From positions 3,863,001 to 3,927,000 of the forward strand of contig JAWHQI010000028.1 in the NCBI GenBank assembly GCA_033032865.1: a DNA stretch of 64,000 nucleotides. The letters run 5' to 3'. Below are positions 9,181 to 19,976 of the stretch, in pieces. This stretch comes from Dactylorhiza incarnata. Taxonomy: Eukaryota; Streptophyta; Magnoliopsida; Asparagales; Orchidaceae. Below the pieces are notes generated by a model. It made no database searches, was not told the origin of the DNA, and saw only the letters and a list, made by a program, of their open reading frames with translations. Each line of letters opens with the position of its first letter. The first letter of the stretch is position 1. A program made the translations under genes and the position numbers.

Positions 9181-10970
9181 TTACTGGTAGAAGCGGCGCA
9201 GGTTCTGGGCGTTCCAGGTGCGTGGTAGAGTCTTCCCTTCCGCCGTTCTGAGTCTGTATGTTCCGGGCTTTACGACCGTAGTAACAATGTATGGGCCTTC
9301 CCAGGTTGGTGAGAGCTTATCCCCTTGGGGGCCTTTGTCGGCTGCCTCGATGCTACGTAGGACGAGATCTCCCACGTTGATTGGCCTGGGATTCACCCTC
9401 CTATCATAGGCTCGGGCTACACGCATTTGGTAGGATGCGGCACGCTGGGCAGCGTTGTTCCGAACTTCAGGGATTAGGTCGAGATTTTCCCGAAGCAGCC
9501 CGTCATTCTTGCTAGGGTCGAAGGTTAGCACCCGAGTACTTGGAACGCCGATGTCGATGAGGATGACAGCTTCAGTATCGTAACAGAGGTTATAAGGCGT
9601 CTCTCCGGTAGGAGTCCTCTCTGTTGTGCGGTATGCCCACAACACGTTTGGGAGCGCGTCCACCCATTGTCCCCCAGCTTCTTCTAAGCGTGTCTTCAAC
9701 CCTTTGAGGATGGTGCGATTCGTGACTTCTACTTGCCCGTTGGTTTGTGGATGCGCTACGACAGTATGGCGGAGGTTGATCTTCAAGTCTTCGCACATCT
9801 TGGTGAAGGACTTCCCGGTGAATTGAGTGTCGTTGTCGGCAATGATGGTTGCTGGGATGCCGAAGCGGCAGACGATGTTCTTCCAGACAAACTGTTTGGC
9901 GTTCTCTTCCGTGATTTTGGCTAGGGGCTCTGCTTCTACCCATTTGGTGAAGTAATCGATGGCTAGGATGATGAACTTCCTTTGCCCGGATGCTAGAGGT
10001 AGGGAGCCGAGGAGGTCGATTCCCCACTGCACGAATGGCCACGCGCTTTGGAGCGTGGAGAGTGAGACCGGGGGTTGATGAGGTACGTTGGCGTGCAGCT
10101 GATAACTCCTACACCTTTGGACTAGCTCGGCTGCGTCCTTCTTCAATGTTGGCCAATAGAAGCCTTGACGTAGTATTTTTTGTGCCAACGCCTTCCCGCC
10201 TAGGTGTTCTCCGCAGACTCCCCTGTGCACTTCTCTGAGGGTGTAGTCTGCTTCTTCTGCCGGCAGACACTTTAGATACGGTCCTGAGAATGCCCGTTTG
10301 TAAAGCTCCCCGTCTGTAACGGTAAATGATGTCGCCCGCATCCGCAATCTTCGTGCTTCTAGGCGATCTTCAGGAAGGTGTCCGCGCTCGATGTAAGCTC
10401 GTAAGGTTGTCATCCAGGATGACTCTTCCTGGTGGATGGTTGCGATCTCCCACGGCCCATGAATACTCAGAATCACGATCTCTTCTATTCGACGTCTTCG
10501 AGACTGGTAGCTGGAAGGTGAAGTGGCGAGCTTGGACAGAGCACCAGCCCTGGAATTCTGTTCCCGGGGAATGTGCAGAATTTGATACGATGTGAGCTTC
10601 TGAAGGAGTAATTTCGCGAATGCGAGGTACTTTGTCATCTGGTCGTTCTTAGCCTCGTAATCTCCTTCGACTTGCGAGACTACGAGTTGAGAGTCTGTGT
10701 AAATAGTCAGGCTCTTACCTTTGCAATTGATGGCGAGTCGGAGACCGGCGATCAGCGTCTCGTACTCTGCAATGTTGTTTGTCGCGGGGAATTTCAACCG
10801 GAGGCCGTAATCCAAGGTGATCTCATCGGGAATTATGAGGAGCAGTCCCGCTCCTGCCCCTTCAGCTCCTGAGGCACCTTCGACATAGAGAGTCCAACGG
10901 GGGCTAGTGGTGTCTTCGACGGGAGCTGCTTCTAGTGGGATGGTGTACTCTACAACAAAGTCGGCGAGTA
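9181..10970 (-). pseudogene. Tat pol C-terminal part: second RNase H-like domain and integrase
   Basis: A 544-residue open frame (9181-10815) starts inside an RNase H-like domain (NNIAEYETLIAGL, TDSQLVVSQV; residues about 1-95). Upstream codons to 10970 continue the domain after one stop (just after PRPDIKS). Integrase follows: the zinc-binding region (HRGVCGEHLGG, with CRSYQ in place of the usual CxxC, about 195-245) and the catalytic core with D in WGIDLLG, D in IADNDTQF and E in NGQVEVTNRT, all present. A GPY-type motif (WEGPYIV) lies near residue 510, and the protein ends LRRFYQ. Integrase would join the cDNA to chromosomal DNA in the nucleus. The frame is long and intact, but the domain cannot be expressed from gag-pol without passing the upstream damage. 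Confidence 0.85.
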
Positions 10971-10971
10971 C

Positions 10972-12410
10972 TTATGACTTGATGTCTGGTCGGGGCAGGA
11001 ATTGGATGTTAAACTCGTCGAGTTCTACGACCCACTTCACTAGTCTTCCTGAGACTTCTGGTTTCTGGAGGATTGTTCGCAGTGGGAGTTGTGTCAACAC
11101 TTTTACTGTATGAGCCTGGAAGTAGGGCCGGAGCTTCCTCGCCGAAAAAACAAGGGTCAAGGCTGTCTTGTCCGCTGCTGGATATCTGGTTTCGTTGTCG
11201 GAGAGGACTTTGCTGAGGTAGTAGATTGGTCGTTGCACCCCCCCCCCCCCCCCCCCCCCCCCTTCGTCTTTCACGAGCACCAAGCTAAGAGCCGTAGGCG
11301 ACACTGCCATATATAAAAATAGAGTTTCTCCGGGGGTGGGCTTTGACAGAAGCGGCGGCGAAGCCAGGTATTGTTTGAGAAGTTCGAACGCCGCTTGGCA
11401 CTCGTCAGTCCACTGGAAGCCGGAGTGGCGTGCTCCCCGGAGGATTTTGAATAAGGGGAGGTACTTGTCTCCCGTTCGTGACAAGAAACGGGATAGCGCA
11501 GCGATCCTCCCGTTCGTTGCACTTCCTTAATTGAGCGAGGCGGCGACATATCCTCCAACGCCTTGATCTTCTCGGGGTTGGCCTCAATTCCCCGATGTGT
11601 TACCATGAAACCCATGAACTTTCCCGCCGTCACACCAAATGCGCATTTGCTGGGGTTGAGCCGCATCTGGAAGCGACGGAGAAGCTGAAAGCACTTTCCC
11701 AAGTCTCTCAAGTGGTCGCAACGGTGAACGCTTTTGACTAACATGTCGTCCACGTATACCTCTATCGTTTCCCCGATGAGATTCTTGAAGACCTTGTTCA
11801 TCAGTCTCTGATAGGTGGCTCCGACGTTCTTAAGGCCTAACGACATTACTTTGTAGCAGTAGACTCCTCTGTCGGTGCGGAAGGCGGTATGTTTCTCGTC
11901 TGCGGGATTCATCCTTATCTGGTTGTAGCCGGAATAAGCATCCATGAAGCTAAGTAGCTCGTGGTCGGCCGTTGCGTCGACGAGCTGGTCAATCCATGGG
12001 AGGGGGAAGCTGTCCTTTGGGCATGCCTGGTTCAGATTGTTGTAGTCGACGCACATTCGCCATTTCCCGGAGGCCTTTTTCACCATGACCACGTTGGCAA
12101 GCCACGTGGGGTATTCCGCTTCGCGTATGAATCGTGCCTCAAAGAGTTTAGCTACTTCCTCCTCGATCGCCTTCAGTCGCTCGGGGGCAAAGTTCCTCTT
12201 CTTTTGAATTACAGGCCTGCAGGCGGGGTTGATGTTTAAAGAGTGATAAATGACTTCAGGATCCACCCCGGGCATGTCTTCCGGGCTCCAAACGAATATG
12301 TCCTCGTTCTCTTGCAGGAAGGCTGTGAATTCTTCTCGTTCTTCTCGTGACAGGAGTGACCCGACCTGAACAGTCCGAGTCGAGTCTTGCTGGGAGAGCG
12401 GTACTTCCAC
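10972..12410 (-). pseudogene. Tat reverse transcriptase and RNase H
   Basis: Read on the minus strand. RT motifs in order: VVMVKKASGKWRMCVDY, LNQACPKDSFPLP, MDAYSGYNQIRM, KNVGATYQRLMN and the catalytic YVDDM (near 11745-11760). After SIKEVQ a frameshift near 11520 moves the frame into the RNase H part (FQWTDECQAAFELLK, PIYYLSKVL, Y-AADKTALTLVFSARKLRPYFQ). A 25-C run at 11238-11262 lies in the RNase H sequence between VLVKDE and VQRPIYY and encodes eight glycines where homologues usually have about two; the frame is kept. The enzyme would copy element RNA into DNA in the particle. Confidence 0.88.
11238..11262. repeat. C homopolymer, 25 bases, inside RNase H coding sequence
   Basis: On the coding (minus) strand it is a G run giving a glycine stretch. 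Homologues normally have a short GGV or GGVQ here, so it looks like an in-frame expansion of an existing short run. Confidence 0.9.
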
Positions 12411-12690
12411 TAGTCCTTCAACGGGCGCTCCTCGCTGCAGAGTGGCCTCGTCTCGCAGGTCGAAGTTATTGATATTGAGAGCGGTTGCTTTTACTGGTTG
12501 AGCCTGCTTCAGATAGCAGGTTCTGGTTGCCTCTTGGTCTCCTCTTACGACTCATATGCCTGCGGCAGTTGGGAACTTCATGGCCAGATGTGGAATGGAA
12601 GGGATTGCTCCAAAGATTGACTGGAGCGGTCTCCCAAAGATGGCATTGTAGGCGGAGGTGGATTCCACTACCATGAACTGGATGATGTAC
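12411..12690 (-). pseudogene. Tat protease-RT linker
   Basis: Continuous with the surrounding pol on the minus strand but interrupted by stops. Fragments such as YNAIFGRP-like coding are visible near 12590-12660 (wording of the typical Tat linker), leading from protease into RT. Confidence 0.5.
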
Positions 12691-12691
12691 G

Positions 12692-12883
12692 TCACTGCCT
12701 TGGAAACTCGCCCAATGTGACTGGGAGAGTAATCATGCCTTGAACTGGGATAGGTCTGTTGTCGAAGCCGTAGACGGGCCCGGCGGCAGGGCCGAGCTGA
12801 TCTTTCGTGAGTTTCATACTTTGCAAAGTGGAAAGGAACAGAACATCAACTGAGCTTCCGTTATCGACCAGTATTCTCTTCAC
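12692..12883 (-). pseudogene. Tat aspartic protease
   Basis: The open frame contains VDNGSSVDVLF, the Tat-type retropepsin active site (D-N-G-S in place of D-T-G/D-S-G), then L-KLTKDQLGP and YGFDNRPIPVQGMITLPVTLG. Length and motif order fit the family. The protease would cut the gag-pol polyprotein. Frames on either side are shifted or stopped. Confidence 0.8.
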
Positions 12884-12899
12884 TTTGAAGCAAGGGACC

Positions 12900-14586
12900 C
12901 CAATCCCTGCGCTAATTACGAGTGGATCCTGGTGTGGAAGTCACAACCCTTGCAAGTCTTCTTCTCCGAAAGCAATCGTAACATCCTGCTTGAGTTTCTT
13001 GTCTTCGTGGTCTCTTACGGGCCGGGCAATCGAGAGGATTTGCGACGCCGAGATGGGAGGTCCGGCGATCGTCTTGATTTCTCCCACCATCGGCCTTCCT
13101 CCACCTGCGTCTCGGGAGGCGGGAGGCTGCTCCCTCGCCTCCCTAGGTTGTTGTGGCTGATCGGGAATCTGGCCTTGCAAGAATCTTCCCAGGAGTCCTT
13201 GGCGGATGAGGCGCTCGATCTCGTCTTTAAGTCTGGTGCATTCTTCCGTGGTATGCCCGGTTCCTCGATGGAACTCGCAGTACTTGGACTGGTCGCCCCT
13301 CGGATTTGGTGGTAGCACCCGGGGCATACGGAATTTTGGGTTGTTCTGAATGGCGTAAAGTACATTCGTCCTAGTAGTGTTTAACGGGGTGTACGTCCTG
13401 GGCGGCTATGGTCCCAGGTCCCTTCGGGGATCACGACGACGTTCGTCGCCGCGGCGCTCCTCGCCGCGTCGCTCTTCTCGTCAGCGTGGGGCTTGATCTG
13501 ACCCCCTCTTCCTTCCTTGGCTCCCTTCGAACTGCTGACTGTGTGCTTCGATGGCCTCGTCAGCAGCTATCTGAGCTTCAACTCGGTGAACGAGATCGGG
13601 ATAACTTGGTACGGTTTCTCTCATGAGAGCTGAGAAGAAGCCACTTGGGCGGAGTCCTCCAAGGAAAACTCCCCGTAGGAGCTCAGGGTCAACTCCTGGG
13701 ATCTGCCGAGCCTCCGTAGTGAAGCGTCGGAAAAATCTTTGAGTGTCTCTCCGTCATTTTGGCGGATCCCTGAGAGATGGGAGGGATCTCGGACAATTCT
13801 GCGGTTGGCGATAAACTGGTCCACGAATTATTACGCCATTTCTGTGAAGTTGCTGATGGCCCCATTCCGCAGGGAGTGGAAGCAAGTGCGCGCTTGTCCC
13901 TTCAAGGTTGCCGGGAACACCTGACAGAGGAGCTGATCAGGGGCGCTGTAAATCCTCATAACGGTGGTGAAGTGATTGACATGCTCCAATGGATCGTCCG
14001 TCCCGTCGAACGTCTCGATGCTGGGAAGCTTGAAACCATTCGGAATTGGATGGACCAAAACTTGAGGCGACAATGGGGAGCCGTGGTGCGTGGGACGGCG
14101 GGCGAGGGTTGCGCGTCGTCCTGCTTGGGCGTACTCCTCTTCTATCATGTCGCGTATTTCTTCTCGCGTAGCTCTTTCTATTTCCCGATCAGGGGCAGCT
14201 CTTCTCGGGCGATGGTGACGGTGGTCAGCTTCTGGGCCCCCAGCTGGCGGGCCAGGGTGAGCGGAGCTTGCTGCGTTGGAGAATCCTTCCGAAGCTTCAT
14301 CCTCTCGAACGACCTCTTCGTTCGGGGCATGATTTGGAACCGGGGGCGGCGGTGCGTTCAGCGCTGGTGGTTGAACTGGAACTTGGGGAGCCCCGAGATT
14401 ACTTATGAGAGCCAACATCTCGGCTTGCTGCTCTTCAATCTGCCGCATGCGCCCTTCCAGTCCTGTCGTGGGCGCTGGCGCTGCCCCTTCCGCGGGAGGC
14501 GCATTGATAAGCGAGTGGGAGGGAGCTGGGTCGACGCGCCCTTCCGGCATTGATCCATCAGTAGTGCGAGCACTCTTTCTTGCCAT
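12900..14586 (-). pseudogene. Tat gag
   Basis: The likely start is ATG at 14584-14586 (MARKSARTTDG), about 50 bases downstream of the LTR and primer region. Residues 1-150 are Pro/Ala-rich with a short coiled-coil-like segment (MRQIEEQQAEMLALI). The gag core follows (FKLPSIETFDGTDDPLEHV, FPATLKGQARTCF), then a stop near 13831, a second frame (13621-13824: RDPSHLSGIRQNDGETLKDF) and, in 12941-13327, the knuckle CEFHRGTGHTTEEC with ECTRLKDEIERLI after it. At least two frame breaks exist. Gag would package element RNA. Confidence 0.85.
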
Positions 14587-14616
14587 TGCAGTTGACCTTC
14601 AAAGAGTTTTGGGAAT

Positions 14617-14638
14617 GTTCCCACAGACGACGCCAAAC
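14617..14638 (-). other. Tat primer-site region
   Basis: Minus strand reads GTTTGGCGTCGTCTGTGG just inside the 5' LTR end GACCCGCAACA. The same layout occurs at 17602-17620 and is characteristic of Tat-clade elements. Confidence 0.75.
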
Positions 14639-16281
14639 TGTTGCGGGTCACTTAGGGCTCTTGGTAGACCGGTTTACTTGAACCACCTTAGCTCGGGAGC
14701 GAACCAAGCGCGCAAACAGTCAATTTGAGATTCGTTGATTACACTGGGACTTTTTAGCGTGGAAAACCCAGAAAGGGTAAAAAACCACGTGGCCGGAGCT
14801 GTGCCGACCAAACTTCCACTATCTTCAGGGGGGTTACAATTAGAGACTTAGAAGTCGAGCGCGACAGGCCGCTGCTCGTTACAATAATAGAGAGAAAGAG
14901 AGAGAAAGAATTCTGAAGGCGACAGACCACCTCCAGAAAAACTAAGTCCTTTCTCCTTCTGAGAAAGGTGGAGAACGAAAGTTAGAAAGCTCCGGAGAAC
15001 AAAAGTGAGAAGGCTCCGGAGAACAAAAGTGAGAAGTTGTGTCGCCTTTCGGGACGAAGGAAATCTTCAAGTCCGCGAAGGAGATCTTCAAGCGTCGAAG
15101 GAGAATTCCGCAAAAGTCTGCAAGGAGCTCTCCCGGGTGCAGAAGGCAAGGTCCTTTCAAATGAAGCCCTGTGGCTCCTTTTATAGCTTTGGCCGGGGGC
15201 AGTCCGGTAATTTCGCCGCCGTAACTTCCATAAATATCTGGCGGACGAATCATATTTTCTGGTTCGGGGCACACAGATCGCCATTTTTCGTAAATGACCA
15301 TCTTGCCCTTCGGGCAGTTCGGGAAGTTTTGCTGGAGGCGAAAAAGGCGACAGGTTGTTCCTGAAATCTGAGAAACTGGAAAGACAAAAAGTGAGCATTC
15401 CAGAAAGACAAAATGCGAGAAGTCAGAATGACAAAAAGTGAGAAGTCAGAAAGACAAAAAGTGAGCTGAGCGCGATCAGAAGCGTGCTGAGCGCGCAACG
15501 AACACGGAAGTGCTCCGAACGGAGTCCGGAGCTCGGAAAGCGGGCGGCGAGCCGGAAGAGGGAGGACTCACCCCAACCTTGCTATGGGGGAGAGCGGTTC
15601 GACCGCCCCTAAAGGCGGGCGCGGCGCGGCCGTGCCCGTGGGAGGGCGGCGACCCCTCCCGGCCGCACCCCTCCCGGCCGCACCCCAAGGGGGTGCGGCT
15701 TGGCCGCACCCTTCACCAAAAGGGGGTGCGGCTTGGCCGCACCCCCCGTGGGATGCGGCTTGGCCGCACCCCCAAAACGTGGGGGGCGGCTTGGCCGCAC
15801 CCCCCGTGGGGTGCAGCTTGGCCGCACCCCAAAGGGGGGGTGCGGCTTGGCCGCACCCCAACCCCCCATGGGGTGCGGCTTGGCCGCACCCTACTTGGGG
15901 TGCGGTTTGGCCGCACCCCCCACTATGGGGGGTGCGGCTATTCGCACCCCACTAGTGGGGTGCGGGCCAACCGTACCCCAGTAGTGGGGTTCGGCCATGA
16001 CGGGGCGCGACGCGCGCTTCGGGCGTGCTTGCGTGTTGGCGGCGAAAATGGCGGGTTCGGCCTCCTCAACTCGGGCGATCATGCGTTGACCGTTGACCCC
16101 ACCTCCTTTTAGCGGAGTTTTCCCTAGACGCACTCCAAGGCCTCTACGGGTGTATAACATAAGCCCCCCAAACCTTCGGAGTCCGAATTTCGGCGCGGAG
16201 GAGTTCGGAGGTTTCGATTTGTCTGCGGCGGCTTTGATCATTGCTCTCTTTGTGGCGCCTTTGGGCAAGAATTGCTGTCGG
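14639..16281 (-). mobile_element. Tat element 5' LTR (about 1643 bp)
   Basis: Begins TGTTGCGGGTC at 14639 (plus strand) and ends near gaattgctgtcg. It is co-linear with 6419-8071 with scattered substitutions and differences in the hairpin array. A TATA-like ttttatagc on the plus strand near 15178 is matched in the other copy near 6956. Confidence 0.85.
15655..15985. repeat. Hairpin array in the second Tat LTR, about 10 units
   Basis: Same GGTGCGGC-TTG-GCCGCACC hairpins as at 7440-7775, with a different number and order of spacers and a duplicated ctcccggccgcacc at its left end. So the array changes length between LTR copies that began identical. Confidence 0.92.
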
Positions 16282-17120
16282 ATGTAAAGTAATTCAACTC
16301 CATATAATAAATTAAAAGGTGCATTTTTGATGCATTAAAAATATCTATTCTAATTATTTTTTGATGTCACTTATATGCATTTTAGATATTTTTTTTCTAT
16401 AATACGTTACTGGCCAATTTTTTAATAACTTTTTAAAGCTAAAATTAATTGTAACACAGATTGTGTTTTAAAAATGGAATCACTTCGTTTTTTATTCATT
16501 TATTTATCTTCAAATGCTTTAAAAATCATTAAAATAATTTTAGATTTCTTATGAGTATTCGATATTAGCCATAGTTAAGGAGAAACATTTGTAAAAAGTA
16601 AGTTGAAGAAATCACAGAATCACAGCTGTTTTACAACTCAACTCACTTCACTTTGGTTATGTTGGTTTGGATCTTTTTGCTCAGTCTCCATTGGGACGAA
16701 AACGCACACGCTAACAAAAATTGTTTGGTAAATCTTCAATTACCAAAATATCATTTTTTATCTTTTTTGAGACCGCAGCCCCCCCCCCCCCCCCCCCCCC
16801 CCCCCCTCTATTTCTCACCACTCCATTGTCAACGCTAGCTCTCATTGTCAAGGCTCTCAGTGGAGATGGAGCAAGCCCGTAAGGCGCGGACGGCGCACGG
16901 GCTCAGCCGGCGCGCGCGCCGGGCCATCCCACCGGGGGGCCGCCACTGGTGCTGGCCGCCGCCGGGCAACCTGCACGAGGGGCGTGCTCGTCGTTTTCGG
17001 GAAATTGGTGATCCAGGTGACCGGGACCGAGCAGTGTCATTCGTTAACTCCAGATTCAACCAAACGCGATTACCAGTGCGCCCCTTCAAAAAAACAAAAA
17101 AATACTCACATGCCTTCATT
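16282..17120. other. Unassigned sequence between two Tat elements
   Basis: 16282-16778 is AT-rich with no recognised feature. A 28-C run follows at 16779-16806. 16870-16990 is sharply GC-rich with the palindromic ccggcgcgcgcgccgg near 16905-16920, then AT-richer again. Short ORFs here have no recognised domain and I do not support a gene. Confidence 0.5.
16779..16806. repeat. C homopolymer, 28 bases
   Basis: Uninterrupted C run following gaccgcag. Confidence 0.95.
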
Positions 17121-17601
17121 TAAAGCCAAACAATGAAAGGGAGAAGGGAGAGCTCTGCTGTTTTCCGGTGAGGACGTGAGACTTAGATCGTTCCTTCGCT
17201 CTGAATTCACTCGGCTAGCTCTCAAACATGTTCGCGCTCAACGCTCACGTGGACGCTTCAGTAGGTGAAGAAAAAGACTTGGAAAAACGCGCCCGTGGAT
17301 ACTCACGCCAAAGCTTCGTGGACTTTGTCATTTTCCCTTTTTTGCGTCTAAAGCTTGTAAATGGAGATGCGGTCTGTCACCCTCCAAAAAACTCAAATAC
17401 TTGTAACATCAAGGAAAATAATGGATTTCGGTCGTAACCGTACCATCCATGTGGTTTTTCACCCTTTCCGGGTTTTCCATATTAAAACGCCTCTGTGTCA
17501 TTGATGCTTGGTTTACTTTTGACTGTTTGTGCGCCCGGTCCGACTTGGAGTTAGGACAGTATGATTCTCCGAACCAGAAGAAAACTGGGCAACCCGCAAC
17601 A
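17121..17601 (+). mobile_element. 3' part of a Tat LTR, plus strand
   Basis: Ends AACCCGCAACA right before GTTTGGTGCCGTCTGTGG. Inside it, gtggtttttcaccctttccgggttttcca and gactgtttg match the equivalent U5 part of the full Tat LTR on the other strand. The upstream part of the LTR is missing or too diverged to recognise; the left limit is approximate. Confidence 0.7.
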
Positions 17602-18325
17602 GTTTGGTGCCGTCTGTGGAAAGTTGTCCCCAACTCTACAATGAATTTTGTAGGACCGTGCTTGCCCTATGCAAGCACCCTTAGCAGACAGCAATGACAA
17701 AAGAAGGCGCACTCACCGCGGACTGGGGCAACTGGCAAGGAGCCTAACAATCAAGCCACCAACAGCTCTCCTGCCGGCAACATGATGCGCCTCGAGGAGA
17801 TTGTTGCTGCACTGGAGACTTCAGTAGGGAGCGGATACGTCAGATGGAGGAACGCCAGGCTCAGGTGCTCACTTTGCTAAAATACTTAGGATCTCCTCAG
17901 GCCCCTGAAACAATTCTTGCAACAACGGATCGAACATCGTTCTCTTTGAGACACAGCTCGCTCGAGCTCCAAGGAGTTGTCCATACCACATGTCTCGTCG
18001 AGAGCATGATGGCTAGGGGGAACGGAGCGACAAAAACATCACCTACAATAGAACACCTCTCCAACAGGGAACGGGAAATCAAAAGAGAAAGAAGGCGCAA
18101 ACTCGCAGGCCCACTCTAAAAAAGGAGGTAGGAACCACGACAACGCCCTACAAACTGGGGGGAAGCAGCGCTTCACTCATCTCCACGCTACTCGCTTAGG
18201 ACACTTCCACCGGGAAGGGGAGATCTGTCCCAATTCTGTCATTTTCATCAAAGCCATAGACACGACCATGAGGGATGTAGGCGCCTGAAGAAAGAGATCA
18301 AGCGTTTCGTACACCTCAACTTTTA
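17602..18325 (+). pseudogene. Tat primer region and gag N-terminal part
   Basis: After the primer-like GTTTGGTGCCGTCTGTGGA, broken frames show IVAALETS, MEERQAQVLTLLKYLGSPQAPE (17844-18119) and, near 18230-18320, the sequence encoding CHFH-SHRHDHEG and LKKEIK, the Tat gag knuckle pattern. It then stops abruptly at about 18325. No protease or pol follows, so this is a 5' remnant. It matches 1676-2107. Confidence 0.7.
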
Positions 18326-19259
18326 AAAAGAGTAATGTTATAAGCATTCTGAATTGCGTTATTTACGGTCTATTGAAATTCTCTGTCCAAAAAATTATTC
18401 GCTTTTTAAAACAACTTCAGTTACACCCACCTCCTTCAGAGCTTTAATCTCGAGGCAGCCAAGAACAAAATTCAACTACGGCATCCCAGCTTTTTTTAAA
18501 TATAAAAAATCTAGTTTTTTCTCAAGTCGTATATCTCACTAGAATGCAGAAATATACATTAGCTAGAACCCTACTGAAGCAATTGAAAAATCAAAGTAAA
18601 CGCATATAGTCTGAATCCTCTGCCTTAGAAATCACTATATATCACAGGAAACAAATTTTAAGAAGAAATGTGAAAACAATAGGAGAAATGTTGAATGTTT
18701 TCACTCACAAAATCGCTCAATGATAATATAAAACAAAGAAATTCATGAGCTTCATCGGCCGGATGTCCAACTACTATTCAATTATTCTTTGTAAAGACTA
18801 TTTCTCGTGATTTCATACAATGGCGGCGTGACAAATACTTCGTTATTTAATAAAAAAAATTGTTAGTTTTTTAGTGAAATATAGAACATAAATCTTGAAC
18901 AAATCGTCCACATGTAATAGTATTGCAGAGCAGAGCTATGCAATCTTGAGACAAATTTTTATATTGGCTTCAACTATATATTAACATATTGTGCAGCATT
19001 GACATGATAATTAATGTCCAATGCATCCATAAACTATGCATGATGGTCCAGACATTTACCAAAATAAGTGATAACTATTCACGTAAGTAAAATATATGAA
19101 GAGGTACAAGCTCATCAATTTTACAAAGTTGATAATCGGTCTAACCCTACAACTTTACAGATACCTTAGATGAAGAAGAATCTATGTATATTCCATTCCA
19201 ATAAAATCTTCACAACTAACTTAACTCTAGATGTATTTCAATTTAATTTTAGTTAAATG
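18326..19259. other. AT-rich spacer, nothing recognised
   Basis: No domain-bearing ORF, terminal repeat or tandem array seen. It could be old retrotransposon UTR or host intergenic or intronic DNA. Confidence 0.5.
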
Positions 19260-19425
19260 TGATAGGGTTGCTCGAAGCATTCACGTGTGGATCAAGGTAG
19301 AATCTACTACCCGTTGCCCCCAACTAGGTATATATATAGAACCAATACAGGTATCGGATGTCCCGGTATTCGAACATACCCGTTAATCCTCCGAGCCCAT
19401 TATATATCCAAATATAGACTTACAA
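19260..19425 (+). repeat. Dispersed repeat, copy 1
   Basis: gatagggttg, gaatctactacccgttgccc, aactaggtatatat, ccgagccc and tatatccaaatata occur in the same order here and at 33518-33685. A partial 3' copy seems to start at 43951. I do not recognise the family. Confidence 0.75.
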
Positions 19426-19627
19426 TCTTCTCTTATATTTATAACGTTTATGTTTCAGAGTGCAGAAAGTAGAGAGCAACAAAAGTTTCCAACTTCACAC
19501 GTTTTCCAGAAGATTTAGCACAGTTAAACGTAAAAGGAGTTTTTCAAAATAAACATAAAAAAACACAAAAGTTTTACTCAGGAAATATAAGTCTGAAAAA
19601 AACAAAGGATCAAAACACATAATAATT

Positions 19628-19696
19628 CTACTCAGAGAGTAGATCATCATCATCCATGTCAAAGTCTATTTTCTCTCCTCCATCTCCACCAATGCC
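19628..19696 (-). pseudogene. Candidate terminal exon of an unidentified host gene
   Basis: On the minus strand a good acceptor-like sequence (TTCTTTGCAG) is followed by an open stretch encoding GIGGDGGEKIDFDMDDDDLL, then SE and a stop. The Gly-rich then acidic tail with a stop is unlike any retrotransposon protein here and unlike low-complexity noise in its codon variety. The upstream exon is not visible; if real, the intron would hold the foldback element and possibly the whole nested block to the right. I do not recognise the gene. This is a weak call. Confidence 0.35.
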
Positions 19697-19976
19697 TGCA
19701 AAGAATTTCAAGAGTTTAGACTCTATGAATTCATAAGACATATGCAGTGACATTTGAAGTAAACTAACTCTACCTAAATGAGGTTAGTACTTATAGCATT
19801 AGTGAAGAACACTGTTAGCATCTCTATCCAGTCTAATAAGGACCAGTCAAGTTATGATTTTAGTAAATCAAAATATTGTTATCTTACTCATTAATGATCA
19901 TTATGTACCTCATCATATGACTTGACACAACGTCATTTGCAGCATTATCAAGTGTGGAATAATGTGTTATGATCAT

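Larger units (their letters stand above)
6419..16281 (-). mobile_element. Tat-clade Ty3-gypsy retrotransposon, nearly complete
   Basis: On the minus strand the order is 5' LTR (14639-16281), primer-site region (14617-14638), gag, protease, RT, RNase H, a second RNase H-like domain, integrase, a repeat-rich 3' region (8072-9180) and 3' LTR (6419-8071). The extra RNase H-like domain between RNase H and integrase and the TTTGGCGTCGTCTGTGG leader are hallmarks of Tat-clade elements. The two LTRs are visibly near-identical outside the hairpin array, so insertion was fairly recent compared with other elements here. I find no clean 5-bp target duplication: agtac lies left, agtaa a few bases beyond the right end. 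Several stops and frameshifts make it non-autonomous. Confidence 0.88.

Noticed and set aside
6414..16292. agtac/agtaa as the Tat target duplication
   Set aside because: The right-hand agtaa begins several bases past the LTR limit set by comparing the two LTRs, so it is probably chance.
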